NCBI RefSeq assembly: GCF_048381675.1
Contig: NZ_JBLWIS010000001.1
Span: forward strand, 310,001-374,000
Direction of reading: 5' to 3'
Source: Advenella sp048381675
GTDB lineage: Bacteria > Pseudomonadota > Gammaproteobacteria > Burkholderiales > Burkholderiaceae_B
DNA length: 64,000 nt
Below, piece after piece: positions 23,131 to 32,918 of the stretch. Positions within the stretch are counted from its first letter, which is position 1. Every line of letters begins with the position of its first letter. Made by a program: the position numbers and the translations under genes. A model generated the notes under the pieces. It made no database searches. It saw nothing but the letters and a program-made list of their open reading frames with translations, and had not been told where the DNA came from.

Positions 23131-25347
23131 ATGAAGTTTAAAGTATTAGTAGCTGCATTGGCATTTATTGCCACCTCTGGGTGTGTATATGCCGACTCCG
23201 AAACTGTCAGCAAGGTTGATCAACTTGGTCAGTCCCGGGTTACCCAGCCGGTGTTGGCCCGCCAGTCTGCAGATACGGCCACCGGCAAAACCGAATTGGT
23301 AACTTCAGGCAACCTGAAAAAGCCCCAGAAGCAAGAAATCTCCCCAGATATCGAGCATGCCAAGGCGGCCATTATTGTTTCAAATATCCTGACCCGTTTT
23401 GAGTACGATAAAAAACCGCTGGACATCAAAATGTCTCACGCGGTTTTTGATGAATACCTAAAAATGCTCGATCCGTCAAAAATGTTTTTCCTGCAATCGG
23501 ATATCGAGAAATTCTCTACCGTGAAAGATCAAATGAATGACATGCTGCTGAGTGGCCGCTTGGAAATTCCGTTTGATATTTTTGAAATTTACCGTGACCG
23601 GGTAGAGCAGCGTTTTGATCATGCCCTGTCCACCTTGAAAGAGGATTTCGATTTTTCAGTTGATGAGTCTTTTGAGCTTGATCGCAAGAAAAGCAAATGG
23701 GTTGAAACTAATGAGGAAATTAATGATTTGTGGCACAAGCGTGTCAAAAATGATTATTTAAGATTGAAACTGGCAGGCAGTACTGATGAACATATCAAGA
23801 AAACCCTAAGAAAGCGTTATATTAATAACCGCAACCAGATTTTGCGTATGAGCAGTGAGGATGTCAGTGAAATGTTCATCAATGCCTATGCCAGCAGCAC
23901 AGACCCTCATACCAATTATTACAGTCCGACGTCGGCCAAGAACTTTGATGTGCAAATCAGCCTGTCTGTAGAGGGAATTGGTGCTGTTTTGCAAAAACGT
24001 GATGAATATGGGCAAATCCGCGAAGTGGTGCCGGGTGGGCCTGCCGCAAAGTCAGGGCTGATTCAGCCGGGTGATCGCATTGTGGCAGTAGGTCAGGGTG
24101 CGAAAGGTCCTATGGAAGATGTGGTGGACTGGCGCCTTGATGATATCGTGAATAAAATCCGTGGCAAGCGTGGCAGTACGGTCAGGATTGAAATCATCCC
24201 TTCTGAGGGCGGCATTGATGGTAAGCAGAAAGTGGTTACTTTGGTGCGTCAAAAGGTAACCCTTGAAGACCAGGCAGCCAAATATAAAGTACTGGAAGTG
24301 GAAAATAACGGGCAAGCCAAAAAAGTGGCGGTTATTACCATCCCCAGCTTTTATGAAGATTTTGACGCCCGTGCACGCGGTGAGGAAAACTACAAAAGCG
24401 TAACCCGTGATGTCCGTGCCATTCTTGAAGAACTGAAGAAGGCCAATGTTGATGGCATTGTGCTTGATATGCGTAACAATGGTGGGGGTTCCCTGACGGA
24501 AGCGGCTAACCTGAGTGGCCTGTTTATTGGTGGCCCCAGTCCGATTGTGCAGGTTCGTACGGCAGAGGGTTCCGTTTCCAATGTTCGCAGCATGAAAACA
24601 GAGATGGTGTGGGACAAGCCTTTGGCAGTTCTGGTTAATCGCATTTCAGCCTCGGCCTCCGAGATTTTTGCGGGTGCCATGCAGGATTACGGACGTGGTG
24701 TAGTGCTGGGTGATCCAACCTGGGGTAAAGGATCTGTTCAAACCATTCGCGGCCTGAATGAATTTTTGCGTCGTCCGCAGGATGAAGAACTGGGCTCCCT
24801 GAAGTGGACCATCCAGAAGTTTTTCCGTGTCAATGGCAGCTCAACGCAGGTTAAGGGTGTGGTGCCAGATATTATTTTCCCAACCGTGTTTGATGCTAAG
24901 GAAATGGGTGAGTCAAGTTATGAAAACGCGATGCCTTGGACAGCGATTGATCCGGCTTCGTACACGCCGGTTGGTGACCTGAAACCGACTATAGCGAATC
25001 TGGCCCGTTTACATAAAGATCGCGTAAGTGAATCAGGTAGCTGGAAATTAATGCAGGATGAACTGGATTACGCCCGTAAACTGTCAGATCAGAAAGTTAT
25101 TTCCCTGAATTATCAAACCCGTCTTGAAGAGCGTGAAAATATGGAAGCCCAGCGCAGGGACTTTGAAGCAAGGCGTAAGGAACTGGGCGAGTCTGATGTA
25201 GGTGGTTTCCGTCTTGACGATGGCTTGCAGGCCGGAGAGGGTAACCTGAAAGAAGAATTGGCCAATGAGAAAAAGCGCAAGGATAATATTGATATCGCAG
25301 CAAAAGAGGCGGCCAATATTGTGGCGGATATGGTTAACCTGATGTAA
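23131..25347 (+). CDS. prc: Tail-specific periplasmic protease Prc (S41A)
   Basis: A 738-aa carboxy-terminal processing protease. The N-terminus is a signal peptide ending near VYAD. A PDZ domain (about residues 275-360) contains VVPGGPAAKSGLIQPGDRIV. The Ser-Lys dyad lies in ISASASEIFAGA (near Ser508) and DPTWGKGSVQ (near Lys533), spaced by 25 as in E. coli Prc. The C-terminal DUF3340-like region is Lys/Glu-rich. Prc degrades periplasmic proteins with unstructured tails and controls murein hydrolases. The ATG at 23131 is chosen over an upstream TTG because it begins the signal peptide. Confidence 0.95.
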   Translation: MKFKVLVAALAFIATSGCVYADSETVSKVDQLGQSRVTQPVLARQSADTATGKTELVTSGNLKKPQKQEISPDIEHAKAAIIVSNILTRFEYDKKPLDIKMSHAVFDEYLKMLDPSKMFFLQSDIEKFSTVKDQMNDMLLSGRLEIPFDIFEIYRDRVEQRFDHALSTLKEDFDFSVDESFELDRKKSKWVETNEEINDLWHKRVKNDYLRLKLAGSTDEHIKKTLRKRYINNRNQILRMSSEDVSEMFINAYASSTDPHTNYYSPTSAKNFDVQISLSVEGIGAVLQKRDEYGQIREVVPGGPAAKSGLIQPGDRIVAVGQGAKGPMEDVVDWRLDDIVNKIRGKRGSTVRIEIIPSEGGIDGKQKVVTLVRQKVTLEDQAAKYKVLEVENNGQAKKVAVITIPSFYEDFDARARGEENYKSVTRDVRAILEELKKANVDGIVLDMRNNGGGSLTEAANLSGLFIGGPSPIVQVRTAEGSVSNVRSMKTEMVWDKPLAVLVNRISASASEIFAGAMQDYGRGVVLGDPTWGKGSVQTIRGLNEFLRRPQDEELGSLKWTIQKFFRVNGSSTQVKGVVPDIIFPTVFDAKEMGESSYENAMPWTAIDPASYTPVGDLKPTIANLARLHKDRVSESGSWKLMQDELDYARKLSDQKVISLNYQTRLEERENMEAQRRDFEARRKELGESDVGGFRLDDGLQAGEGNLKEELANEKKRKDNIDIAAKEAANIVADMVNLM

Positions 25348-25388
25348 GCCACAAGTGTTGCGGCTCATTTTTTGCAGGATGATAACAA

Positions 25389-26477
25389 TTGACGCTACGA
25401 TCTCTACTATTGTTTTTAGCCCTGTTGGTAGGAGTATCCAAGGTATGGGCCGAAGATATTCCCGCTGGGCAGCAACGTCCTGCATTAACGGTTTCTGTTC
25501 AACCGCTTACGGTTAGTGAAGTCGCCAGAACTTTGTCTGCCACCGGTAATATTCGGCCATGGCAGGATGCCAGTGTAAGTGTTCAAACTACAGGCCTGCG
25601 CCTGAAGCAAGTCTTTGCCGATGTCGGTGATATTGTTCAGGCGGGGCAGCTTCTGGCAGAGTTTGATGACACCATCATCAGAGCAGAAATAGACCAGACA
25701 AAGGCTGCCATCACCCGGGCGCAGGCCAGCCTTGATCAAGCCACAAAAAATGCCAATCGCATCCGCCGTATCATGGGTAGTGGTGCAGTCAGTCAACAAG
25801 AGGTCGAGCAGGTCCTGGCGACCGAAGCAATCAATCAGGCCGAACTGGCATCCGCCCAGGCTGCACTGGTTGGGCAAGAGCAGCGTTTAGCTTATACCCG
25901 TTTACTGGCGCCTTATGACGGGGTGGTTTCGGCAAAAGCGGCGGTATTGGGTGCTGTTTATAATCCCGGACAGGAACTTTTTCATCTTATCGTGCAGAAT
26001 AAATTGCAATGGGAGGCCTCGGTGTCTGGCCGCCATTTGGGTGCACTTGAACCGGGGAAGAAAGTTCTGTTGCATATTAATGATGAAACTTCCGTGGAGG
26101 GGGCTGTCCGGCAACTGGCTCCTGCCCTGAATGAACAAACCCGGCAGGCCATCGTGTATGTGGATATTTTTCCCAACGATCAGGTTAAGGCGGGCATGTT
26201 TGTTAAGGGCGATTTTCAGTTGGGTATCAATAAAGTCATCATTTTGCCGCGTCAGGCACTGGTGTTGCGAGATGGCTTTTACTATGTATTTGTACTGGAA
26301 GATCAAAACCGGGTGGCATTGCGCAAAATAGAGATCGGGCAGTCTTTGCCGGATGGTGTCGAGGTTGTGTCTGGTTTGGGGGCAGGAGAAAACATTGTGG
26401 TCAAAGGTGCCCGCTTCCTTGAGGACGGCGATACGGTCCGTGTGGCTGAAACATCTTATGAAACGGCCGGGCGGTAA
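25389..26477 (+). CDS. RND efflux pump periplasmic adaptor
   Basis: A 362-aa membrane fusion protein. The start is TTG 25389, forced because no in-frame ATG precedes the signal peptide (LRSLLLFLALLVGVSKVWA). The lipoyl-like part (TTGLRLKQVFADVGDIVQAGQLLAEFDD) flanks a short coiled-coil hairpin (about residues 90-145), followed by a beta-barrel domain and the membrane-proximal domain. It links the inner-membrane pump encoded 5 bases downstream to an outer-membrane channel not encoded here. Confidence 0.9.
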   Translation: MTLRSLLLFLALLVGVSKVWAEDIPAGQQRPALTVSVQPLTVSEVARTLSATGNIRPWQDASVSVQTTGLRLKQVFADVGDIVQAGQLLAEFDDTIIRAEIDQTKAAITRAQASLDQATKNANRIRRIMGSGAVSQQEVEQVLATEAINQAELASAQAALVGQEQRLAYTRLLAPYDGVVSAKAAVLGAVYNPGQELFHLIVQNKLQWEASVSGRHLGALEPGKKVLLHINDETSVEGAVRQLAPALNEQTRQAIVYVDIFPNDQVKAGMFVKGDFQLGINKVIILPRQALVLRDGFYYVFVLEDQNRVALRKIEIGQSLPDGVEVVSGLGAGENIVVKGARFLEDGDTVRVAETSYETAGR

Positions 26478-26482
26478 GTGCC

Positions 26483-29400
26483 ATGAATGTGTCAGCCTGG
26501 TCAATCCGGAACCCTTTGCCGGCGTGCATGATTTTTGTGTTGTTGACACTGATGGGATTGTTTTCATTCCATCAAATGAAAATCCAGAACTTTCCCGATA
26601 TTGATTTGCCCACCGTGGTGGTGACTACCGTGCTCGAAGGTGCCACCCCCGCACAGCTGGAAAATGATGTTGCCCGCAAGATGGAAGACAAACTGGCTAC
26701 GGTGCAGGGTATCAAGCATATATTCAGTACATTGCAAGATGGGGTGGCTACCATTACGGCACAATTCAATCTTGAAAAGCCTACCCAGGAAGCAGTTGAT
26801 GATGTGCGCAGCGCCATTTCAAGCATCAGGAATGATTTGCCGGCTGATATCCGCGAGCCAGTGGTTACCAAACTGGAGATGGCTGCCCAACCCATCCTTG
26901 CCTTTACCGTTTTCTCAAGCCGGATGGATCAGATTGATCTTTCCTGGTTTGTTGATAATGAGGTCTCCAAGGCCTTATTGGCCGTGCCAGGGGTAGGAGA
27001 GGTCAAGCGCATTGGTGGGCTAGAGCGGCAGATCAAGATAGAACTTGATCCGGTTTTGATGCAAGGCCTGAATGCTTCGGCAGCGGAAGTATCCAGAAAG
27101 CTCAGGGATATCCAAAAGGAATTGTCGGGTGGGAAAACTGAACTGGGCCAGCAGAACCAGCCTATTCGAACCCTGGGAGCGGTTAAAACTGCTGCTGAAC
27201 TGGCCAATATACAAATTCCCCTTAATAACGGGCAGGTGATTACCCTGTCCGATGTGGCGACTATTTCCGATGCTTATGCCGATCCGGAAACGGCTGCCTT
27301 TATGAATGGCAAGCCGGTTATTGCCTTTGAGGTGTCCCGCAGCCGGGGGGGCGGAGAAATAGAAGTTGGCAAGGGTGTGCTTGAAGCCCTGGCGGCACTT
27401 GAAAGCAGGCATGCGGATATTGAATTTGCCAAGGCGTTTGATCTGGTTTCTCCCGTACAGGGGGAGTATAACGGCTCCATGCAGATGTTGTACGAGGGGG
27501 CTTTGCTGGCCGTAGTGGCGGTTTGGATTTTCCTCCGGAATGTCCGGGCTACCTTGATATCGGCAGTTGCCTTGCCGATGTCAATCATTCCTGCTTTTAT
27601 CGGTATGTATTTTCTGGGATTTACGGTCAATGTGGTTACGCTGCTGGCCTTGTCTCTGGTAGTTGGTATTTTGGTGGATGATGCGATTGTAGAAGTGGAA
27701 AATATCGTGCGCCACCTGAGAATGGGTAAATCACCGTATCAGGCAGCCATGGAGGCAGCTGATGAAATCGGTCTGGCAGTGGTCGCTACTACGTTTTCAT
27801 TGATTGCCGTGTTTTTACCAACGGCTTTCATGAGTGGCATCGCTGGCAAGTTTTTCAAGCAATTTGGCTGGACGGCTTCTTTGGCTGTTTTTGCTTCCTT
27901 GGTGGTTGCTCGCATGCTAACCCCTATGATGTGTGCTTATATCCTGAAGCCGGCCACCCGGACGGAAAAAGAGGCGGGCTGGATGAAGTTATATCTGGCG
28001 CTGGTCAAAAAGTGCCTGCATCATCGTTGGATAACCGTGATGTTGTCGGGTCTGTTTTTTATTGGTTCAATCATGATTGTGCCTTTGTTGCCCACCGGGT
28101 TCATGCCACCCGATGATACTTCCCAAACCCAGGTTTATCTTGAGTTGCCACCTGGTTCCCAAATAGGGGAAACCATGGAAGCGGCCAATCATGCACTTTC
28201 ACTTTTAACTGGTAATCCGTACATAGAGGGTATTTATACCAGCGTAGGTGGCGGGGCGGCAGGTGGTGATATGTTTGCCATTGGGACGACGCAGGATGTT
28301 CGCAAAGCGACATTAACCATCCTCCTGAAAGAGCGGGGGGAGCGGCCGGTAAAGCAGGTGCTGGAAAATGAATTCCGGGATTTGCTGCTGCAAATACCGG
28401 GTGTCAGGATAAAGGTCGGGCTGGGTGGTTCCGGAGAAAAATATGTCCTGGTCTTGTCGGGAGATAATGCCGATGCCTTGCAGGAAGCCGCCTTGAATGT
28501 TGGTCGTGATTTACGAACCATTGCCGGTTTGGGCAATATTTCATCATCTGCCAGCCTGGTGCGCCCTGAAATTGAAATTCATCCTAAGTATGAGTTGGCT
28601 GCAGAATATGGCGTGAGCACGGTTGCCATTGCCGATACCTTAAGAGTGGCGACCAGTGGGGATTATGACGTGGCCCTGTCCAAGCTGAATGTGGATCAGC
28701 GCCAGGTGCCGATTGTAGTGACGCTGAAAAAATGGGTGCTTGAGGATATTGATTTTCTGGGTGAATTGAAAGTGCCCGGCTCACAAGGTCCAGTACCCTT
28801 GAGTACTATCGCGGATATTCGTCTGGGAGCAGGACCGGTTGTGGTCAATCGTTATGATCGGGCCAGAAATATCAATTTTGAAATCGAACTGTCCGGCCAG
28901 GCATTGGGTGACGTGATCAAAAAAGTCATGCAGTTACCTTCAATCCAGCAATTGCCGGCGGGTATCTCGATTGTCAGTATTGGCGATGCTGAAGTCATGG
29001 AAGAGCTGTTCGCAAGTTTTTCACTGGCTATTGCGGTTGGTATTATTTGCATATATATCGTGCTGGTGCTTTTGTTCAAGCAGTTTTTGCATCCCTTTAC
29101 TATTCTGACCGCCTTGCCATTATCGTTGGGGGGTGCTTTCATCGGGTTGTTGCTCGCGGACAAGAGTTTTTCCATGCCGTCCCTGATTGGATTGATCATG
29201 CTGATGGGCATAGCAACCAAAAATTCAATTTTACTGGTCGAATATGCCATTTTGGCTGAACGTGAAAAGCAGATCTCCCGTTATGAGGCCTTGCTGGATG
29301 CCTGTCATAAAAGGGCGCGCCCCATTTTAATGACTACTTTGGCTATGGGCGCAGGCATGATGCCATTGGCTTTGGGGCTTAGCGAAGCGGATCCCGGCTT

Positions 29401-29551
29401 TCGATCCCCCATGGCCATTGCCGTAATTGGCGGACTGATTACCTCAACATTTTTAAGTCTGCTGGTTATTCCGGTGGTGTTTACCATTGTCGATGATGTC
29501 AGTCTGTTCTTGCGTCGTCACTTTGGTGGCGTGTTCAACAAACAGGAGTAA
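26483..29551 (+). CDS. RND efflux pump inner-membrane permease (HAE1-like)
   Basis: A 1022-aa proton-driven transporter of the AcrB/MdtB type. Helix 1 near residues 13-32 leads into a large porter domain. The TM4 motif GILVDDAIVEVEN (about residues 393-405) carries the two proton-relay Asp. The second half repeats the fold, with LIMLMGIATKNSILLVEYA in TM10. With only the adaptor upstream and no outer-membrane gene, it probably uses a TolC-like channel encoded elsewhere. Substrates cannot be told from sequence. Confidence 0.92.
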   Translation: MNVSAWSIRNPLPACMIFVLLTLMGLFSFHQMKIQNFPDIDLPTVVVTTVLEGATPAQLENDVARKMEDKLATVQGIKHIFSTLQDGVATITAQFNLEKPTQEAVDDVRSAISSIRNDLPADIREPVVTKLEMAAQPILAFTVFSSRMDQIDLSWFVDNEVSKALLAVPGVGEVKRIGGLERQIKIELDPVLMQGLNASAAEVSRKLRDIQKELSGGKTELGQQNQPIRTLGAVKTAAELANIQIPLNNGQVITLSDVATISDAYADPETAAFMNGKPVIAFEVSRSRGGGEIEVGKGVLEALAALESRHADIEFAKAFDLVSPVQGEYNGSMQMLYEGALLAVVAVWIFLRNVRATLISAVALPMSIIPAFIGMYFLGFTVNVVTLLALSLVVGILVDDAIVEVENIVRHLRMGKSPYQAAMEAADEIGLAVVATTFSLIAVFLPTAFMSGIAGKFFKQFGWTASLAVFASLVVARMLTPMMCAYILKPATRTEKEAGWMKLYLALVKKCLHHRWITVMLSGLFFIGSIMIVPLLPTGFMPPDDTSQTQVYLELPPGSQIGETMEAANHALSLLTGNPYIEGIYTSVGGGAAGGDMFAIGTTQDVRKATLTILLKERGERPVKQVLENEFRDLLLQIPGVRIKVGLGGSGEKYVLVLSGDNADALQEAALNVGRDLRTIAGLGNISSSASLVRPEIEIHPKYELAAEYGVSTVAIADTLRVATSGDYDVALSKLNVDQRQVPIVVTLKKWVLEDIDFLGELKVPGSQGPVPLSTIADIRLGAGPVVVNRYDRARNINFEIELSGQALGDVIKKVMQLPSIQQLPAGISIVSIGDAEVMEELFASFSLAIAVGIICIYIVLVLLFKQFLHPFTILTALPLSLGGAFIGLLLADKSFSMPSLIGLIMLMGIATKNSILLVEYAILAEREKQISRYEALLDACHKRARPILMTTLAMGAGMMPLALGLSEADPGFRSPMAIAVIGGLITSTFLSLLVIPVVFTIVDDVSLFLRRHFGGVFNKQE

Positions 29552-29561
29552 TTCACTTGCC

Positions 29562-30470
29562 ATGAAAATTTTACTGTTAGGAAAAAATGGTCAGCTTGGC
29601 TGGGAATTGCAACGCGCATTGCAACCTTTGGGTGAGGTGTTTGCCTTGTCCCGTCATAATGAACATGGCTTGTGCGGTGATTTGTCAGATCTGCAGGGGC
29701 TGGCAAAAACCATCGAATATTTGAAACCCGAAGTAGTTGTTAATGCGGCAGCCTATACGGCAGTGGACAGGGCCGAGTCAGATCATGATCAGGCATTTTT
29801 GATCAATGCCAAGGCGCCTGCAGCCATCGCCCAGGCCCTGAAGGCACATCATGGATTGCTGGTGCATTATTCCAGTGATTATGTGTTTGATGGCTCCGGA
29901 GAACAGACCCGGATAGAATCGGCCTTGGAAAATCCGGTTAATTTTTACGGTCATAGCAAACTGGAGGGTGAGCGGGAAATCGCCCGTACAGGCTGCGGGC
30001 ATCTGATTTTCCGTACCAGTTGGGTTTATGGTGCACATGGCGGCAATTTTGCAAAAACCATGATTAAACTGGCGCAGGAAAAAGAAAAGCTGGCAATTGT
30101 GGAGGACCAGATTGGTGTGCCTACCGGCGCCGATTTAATTGCTGATATTACGGCGCATGCCATCAGGCACTATCTGAGCGAAGTTTCGGGGCCTGCCCGC
30201 AACACCCTGGATGGTATTTATCATTTGGTACCTGATGGAGAAACCTCATGGCTTGCATATGCCAACTTGATTTTTGGCCAATTGCGCGCAAGGGGAGTTC
30301 CATTGGCGCTTAAAGAGGTTGTGCCGGTTACTACTGCCCAATATCCCATGTCAGCCAGGCGTCCGCTGAACTCAAGGTTGAACAATGACAAAATAAAAGC
30401 AGTGTTCAACCTGCATATGCCCGGCTGGGAGTCGGGAGTCATACGATTGGTCGAAGAGTTGTTGGCTTAA
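29562..30470 (+). CDS. rfbD: dTDP-4-dehydrorhamnose reductase
   Basis: Last enzyme of dTDP-L-rhamnose synthesis, reducing the 4-keto group with NADPH; 302 aa. The short-chain fold begins MKILLLGKNGQLGWEL (dinucleotide site GKNGQLG). SSDYVFDG and the catalytic YGHSK follow. ATG 29562 is chosen over an upstream frame start inside the RND gene; AGGAG is 13 bases upstream. rfbA/B/C are not in the window, so it is an isolated copy. It overlaps the convergent gene at 30467 by four bases. Confidence 0.92.
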   Translation: MKILLLGKNGQLGWELQRALQPLGEVFALSRHNEHGLCGDLSDLQGLAKTIEYLKPEVVVNAAAYTAVDRAESDHDQAFLINAKAPAAIAQALKAHHGLLVHYSSDYVFDGSGEQTRIESALENPVNFYGHSKLEGEREIARTGCGHLIFRTSWVYGAHGGNFAKTMIKLAQEKEKLAIVEDQIGVPTGADLIADITAHAIRHYLSEVSGPARNTLDGIYHLVPDGETSWLAYANLIFGQLRARGVPLALKEVVPVTTAQYPMSARRPLNSRLNNDKIKAVFNLHMPGWESGVIRLVEELLA

Positions 30471-31192
30471 TTGGGGTTGCTTTCAAGGCCTAGGTCATAA
30501 AAAATATGGCTGGCATCAATGAATTTATACAGGCAATGCCCAAGGTCTACATAGCCTTTTTCCTGAAAGCGTTGTTCCATGAATGCCAGCATATTTTTTA
30601 AGCTGTCCAGAAGCGATGTGATCTGGCTGGGTTCAAAGCTCCACAAACGGGTATTGAATTGCAGGAAGATATTGCCGGTTTGCTCTGATGAGTAGGATGA
30701 CGGGTATGAGTTGGGCAGAATGAATTTGTTTTGGGTTTCAGGGTTGCTGGCGGTTATCGTATGAATAGCAGGATCAAACGTTTGGCCTGGCCTGATGAAA
30801 AACAAACGTTTTATTTTGTTGAAAATCTGATGCTGTTGGGCAACTTCCAGAAACCAGATCAGGCTTGTCAGTTCGGTAAGGTTGAACGAGTCTTTGCGCT
30901 CGGGATACTGGTTGATGGTTTTTTGGATAGTCTCGTTGGCGTTGTATTCCATCAGAAAGTCGATTTGCTTTAATAAGCCGGTCTTCTGGTCGTCATTCAG
31001 GGCGGTGGTGCCATGTTCAATAACCGTGATCAATGAGCCCTTGGCAGATTGATTTATGCTGCCAACAGTGGTCAGGAGCTGTTCGTAGGCACTTTGGGCG
31101 TGTTCATTGCCAAGGGCAGGAGATTCGGTGCTGTTGGCGATGGTATTTGCGCGGTCATTGACCGCACTGGGAATTATAAAAGCAAAGGTCAT
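30467..31192 (-). CDS. Hypothetical protein
   Basis: 241 aa, no family recognised. Polar and probably mostly helical, with a weak hydrophobic N-terminus (MTFAFIIPSAV) that could be a poor signal peptide. Repeated Gln/Asn/Ser-rich segments occur, and an aromatic, acidic C-terminus (LGHCLYKFIDASHIFYDLG). The gene converges with rfbD and overlaps it by four bases. The reading frame is open over its full length opposite no known gene, which supports reality. Confidence 0.6.
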   Translation of the reverse strand: MTFAFIIPSAVNDRANTIANSTESPALGNEHAQSAYEQLLTTVGSINQSAKGSLITVIEHGTTALNDDQKTGLLKQIDFLMEYNANETIQKTINQYPERKDSFNLTELTSLIWFLEVAQQHQIFNKIKRLFFIRPGQTFDPAIHTITASNPETQNKFILPNSYPSSYSSEQTGNIFLQFNTRLWSFEPSQITSLLDSLKNMLAFMEQRFQEKGYVDLGHCLYKFIDASHIFYDLGLESNPN

Positions 31193-31347
31193 GATGTTGC
31201 TAACAAGCCATAAATTAGTGTAAAACGTTTCATTTTACACGCTTGTAAAGATTGATGAGCTGGTTTTATTGTTTCAGAACACGTAAGCAGTGTTCTAAGA
31301 GTAAGGATACAATATCGTTTTATCAATTCAAGCGGGTTAAACAAATT

Positions 31348-31917
31348 ATGTTAACGATTCAGCCTTCAGAAGAAACGGCAATCCTGGAAAAAACAAAAAA
31401 ATGGGTAGAGAACGCGGTAATCGGCCTGAACCTGTGTCCTTTTGCCAAAAGTGTGTATGTCAAGAATCAGGTACGTATGGTTGTAACCGGTGCCGAAACG
31501 GTAAAGGAACTTCATCAGGTATTGGCCAAAGAGTGTACAAACCTGATTGATACCGACCCTGAAGTGCTGGATACCTGTTTGCTGGTGGTACCGCACGTTT
31601 TTGAAGACTTTTATGATTTCAATGACTTTTTGGATATTGCCGAGCTGACCCTTGAAGAGCTTGAATTGGTGGGAGAGTTGCAGATTGCGAGTTTTCATCC
31701 CGATTACCAGTTTGCCGATACCGAGCCCGATGACATCAGCAACTATACCAACCGTTCACCTTATCCGGTTTTGCATTTGATCAGGGAGTCTAGCCTTGAT
31801 AAGGCTACGCAGCAATATCCAGATGCAAGTGCCATTTTTGACAGCAATATAGAGAAAGTGACCCGCTTGGGCGTTGAGGGCTGGAAGAAATTGCTAGAGG
31901 ATGATAAAAGTGTGTAA
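31348..31917 (+). CDS. DUF1415 family protein
   Basis: A 189-aa cytoplasmic protein of unknown function, conserved in proteobacteria. Family marks: WVENAVIGLNLCPFAKSVY at the start, HVFEDFYDFNDFLDIAE in the middle, and the segment IASFHPDYQFADTEPDDISNYTNRSPYP. The Cys and His in these motifs suggest metal binding, which is unproven. ATG 31348 is the start closest to the conserved region; the frame continues upstream to 31252 but without family similarity. Confidence 0.85.
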   Translation: MLTIQPSEETAILEKTKKWVENAVIGLNLCPFAKSVYVKNQVRMVVTGAETVKELHQVLAKECTNLIDTDPEVLDTCLLVVPHVFEDFYDFNDFLDIAELTLEELELVGELQIASFHPDYQFADTEPDDISNYTNRSPYPVLHLIRESSLDKATQQYPDASAIFDSNIEKVTRLGVEGWKKLLEDDKSV

Positions 31918-31984
31918 TGCATTGAAATAAAAGTGCTTCTTGAGTAGTGGATTTATTTTTATTTTATGTTATTATGCTAATCAA

Positions 31985-32240
31985 GCTGTATATCTAGTTA
32001 ACTGAAGGTTTTCTGGACGCGGGTTCGAGTCCCGCCGTCTCCACCAATAGGATATTTACAACATTATAGTATCTTATTGATGGGGACGCCAAGGTTTCGA
32101 CAGGGAAAGATAGGAAGACTGGCAGCCGGTAGGCGATGACCGTAAATCAAGCAAAACTCTTAAATGCAAATGACGAAAGTTACGCATTAGCCGCCTAATT
32201 TAGGCCGCTAGGAGCCTGATCCACTTGGCAACAGAACGGA
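31985..32240 (+). ncRNA. ssrA: Circularly permuted (two-piece) tmRNA
   Basis: tmRNA rescues stalled ribosomes. The acceptor piece comes first: T-arm GCGGG-TTCGAGT-CCCGC, acceptor strand CGTCTCC, then ACCA ending at 32046. A 35-base spacer (32047-32081) follows, which itself can pair (AATAGGATA with TATCTTATT). The coding piece starts at 32082 with GGGGACG, which pairs with CGTCTCC of the acceptor piece. Its tag frame at 32166-32198 encodes ANDESYALAA and stop. Thus the mature RNA is two chains, as known for alphaproteobacteria, some cyanobacteria and some betaproteobacteria. The 5' end of the acceptor piece is approximate. Confidence 0.93.
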
Positions 32241-32268
32241 TTAAAAGGGAGCTTCGGCTCCCTTTTTT
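32241..32268 (+). terminator. Intrinsic terminator of ssrA
   Basis: GGGAGC-TTCG-GCTCCC stem with a stable UUCG tetraloop and a run of six T directly after the coding piece of tmRNA. Confidence 0.9.
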
Positions 32269-32327
32269 ATTTTTTGGTTTTGTTTTTTGATCAAAAAGTC
32301 CGGGGAATTCCCCTGTCTCTTCGCTTA

Positions 32328-32918
32328 TTATCTTAATTCGTACAAATACAGCTCAATCCGGCGGTTTACAGCCCTGCCGTATGTGGTGTCATTGCTCATC
32401 AACGGGTCTATGGCTCCTCTGCCTTCTATATCGATTCGTACGCTTTTAACCCCTTTTTTGATCAAATAATGGGCTACTGCAGAGGCCCTTTGGACTGACA
32501 GTGCCTGATTGTTTATTTCATTGCCTTGTGAATCAGTATGTCCGACGACCTTGATGCGCAGGCTTTGGGATTGCTTAAGTTCTGTAACGATTTTATCCAG
32601 GATCGGGAACATTTTTTTGTTGATATTTGTTTTTCCCGATCGAAATGAACTGTTGGTTGGCAAAATAACCCTCAGGCTACCATCATGAACGCGGTTGACC
32701 TCAACACCTAATGATTCTTTATCCGAGTCTCGAATGGATTTGGCAATTTCATCCCAGTTGCTTGGCGATAGTGCGGTGCGACCGAAGAAACCGGATGTGG
32801 GCTTTCCATCGGGGTCCAGGTTCAGGCTACCCGGACCGGGGTTAAGAACACAGCCCGAAAGTAGCGTGGAAGATGCCAGTAAGAATTTCAAGGAGGCCCA
32901 ATGCCAGGAATTAACCAT
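32328..32918 (-). CDS. OmpA-family lipoprotein
   Basis: 196 aa. Lipobox LLSGC near residue 24 gives a lipid anchor. The C-terminal OmpA-like domain binds peptidoglycan: VVGHTDSQGNEINNQALSVQRASAVAHYL and IEGRGAIDPLMSNDTTYGRAVNRRIEL keep the D and R that grip diaminopimelate. This fits a small outer-membrane-to-wall tether. Its start overlaps the end of gph, so it is the last gene of the ubiG-gph run. ATG 32918 is preferred (GGGG 6 bases before); ATG 32930 is possible. Confidence 0.85.
   Translation of the reverse strand: MVNSWHWASLKFLLASSTLLSGCVLNPGPGSLNLDPDGKPTSGFFGRTALSPSNWDEIAKSIRDSDKESLGVEVNRVHDGSLRVILPTNSSFRSGKTNINKKMFPILDKIVTELKQSQSLRIKVVGHTDSQGNEINNQALSVQRASAVAHYLIKKGVKSVRIDIEGRGAIDPLMSNDTTYGRAVNRRIELYLYELR

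Noticed and set aside
22971..23213. 80-codon minus-strand frame before and over the prc start
   Set aside because: It overlaps the prc signal peptide region, has no ribosome site and no recognisable domain.
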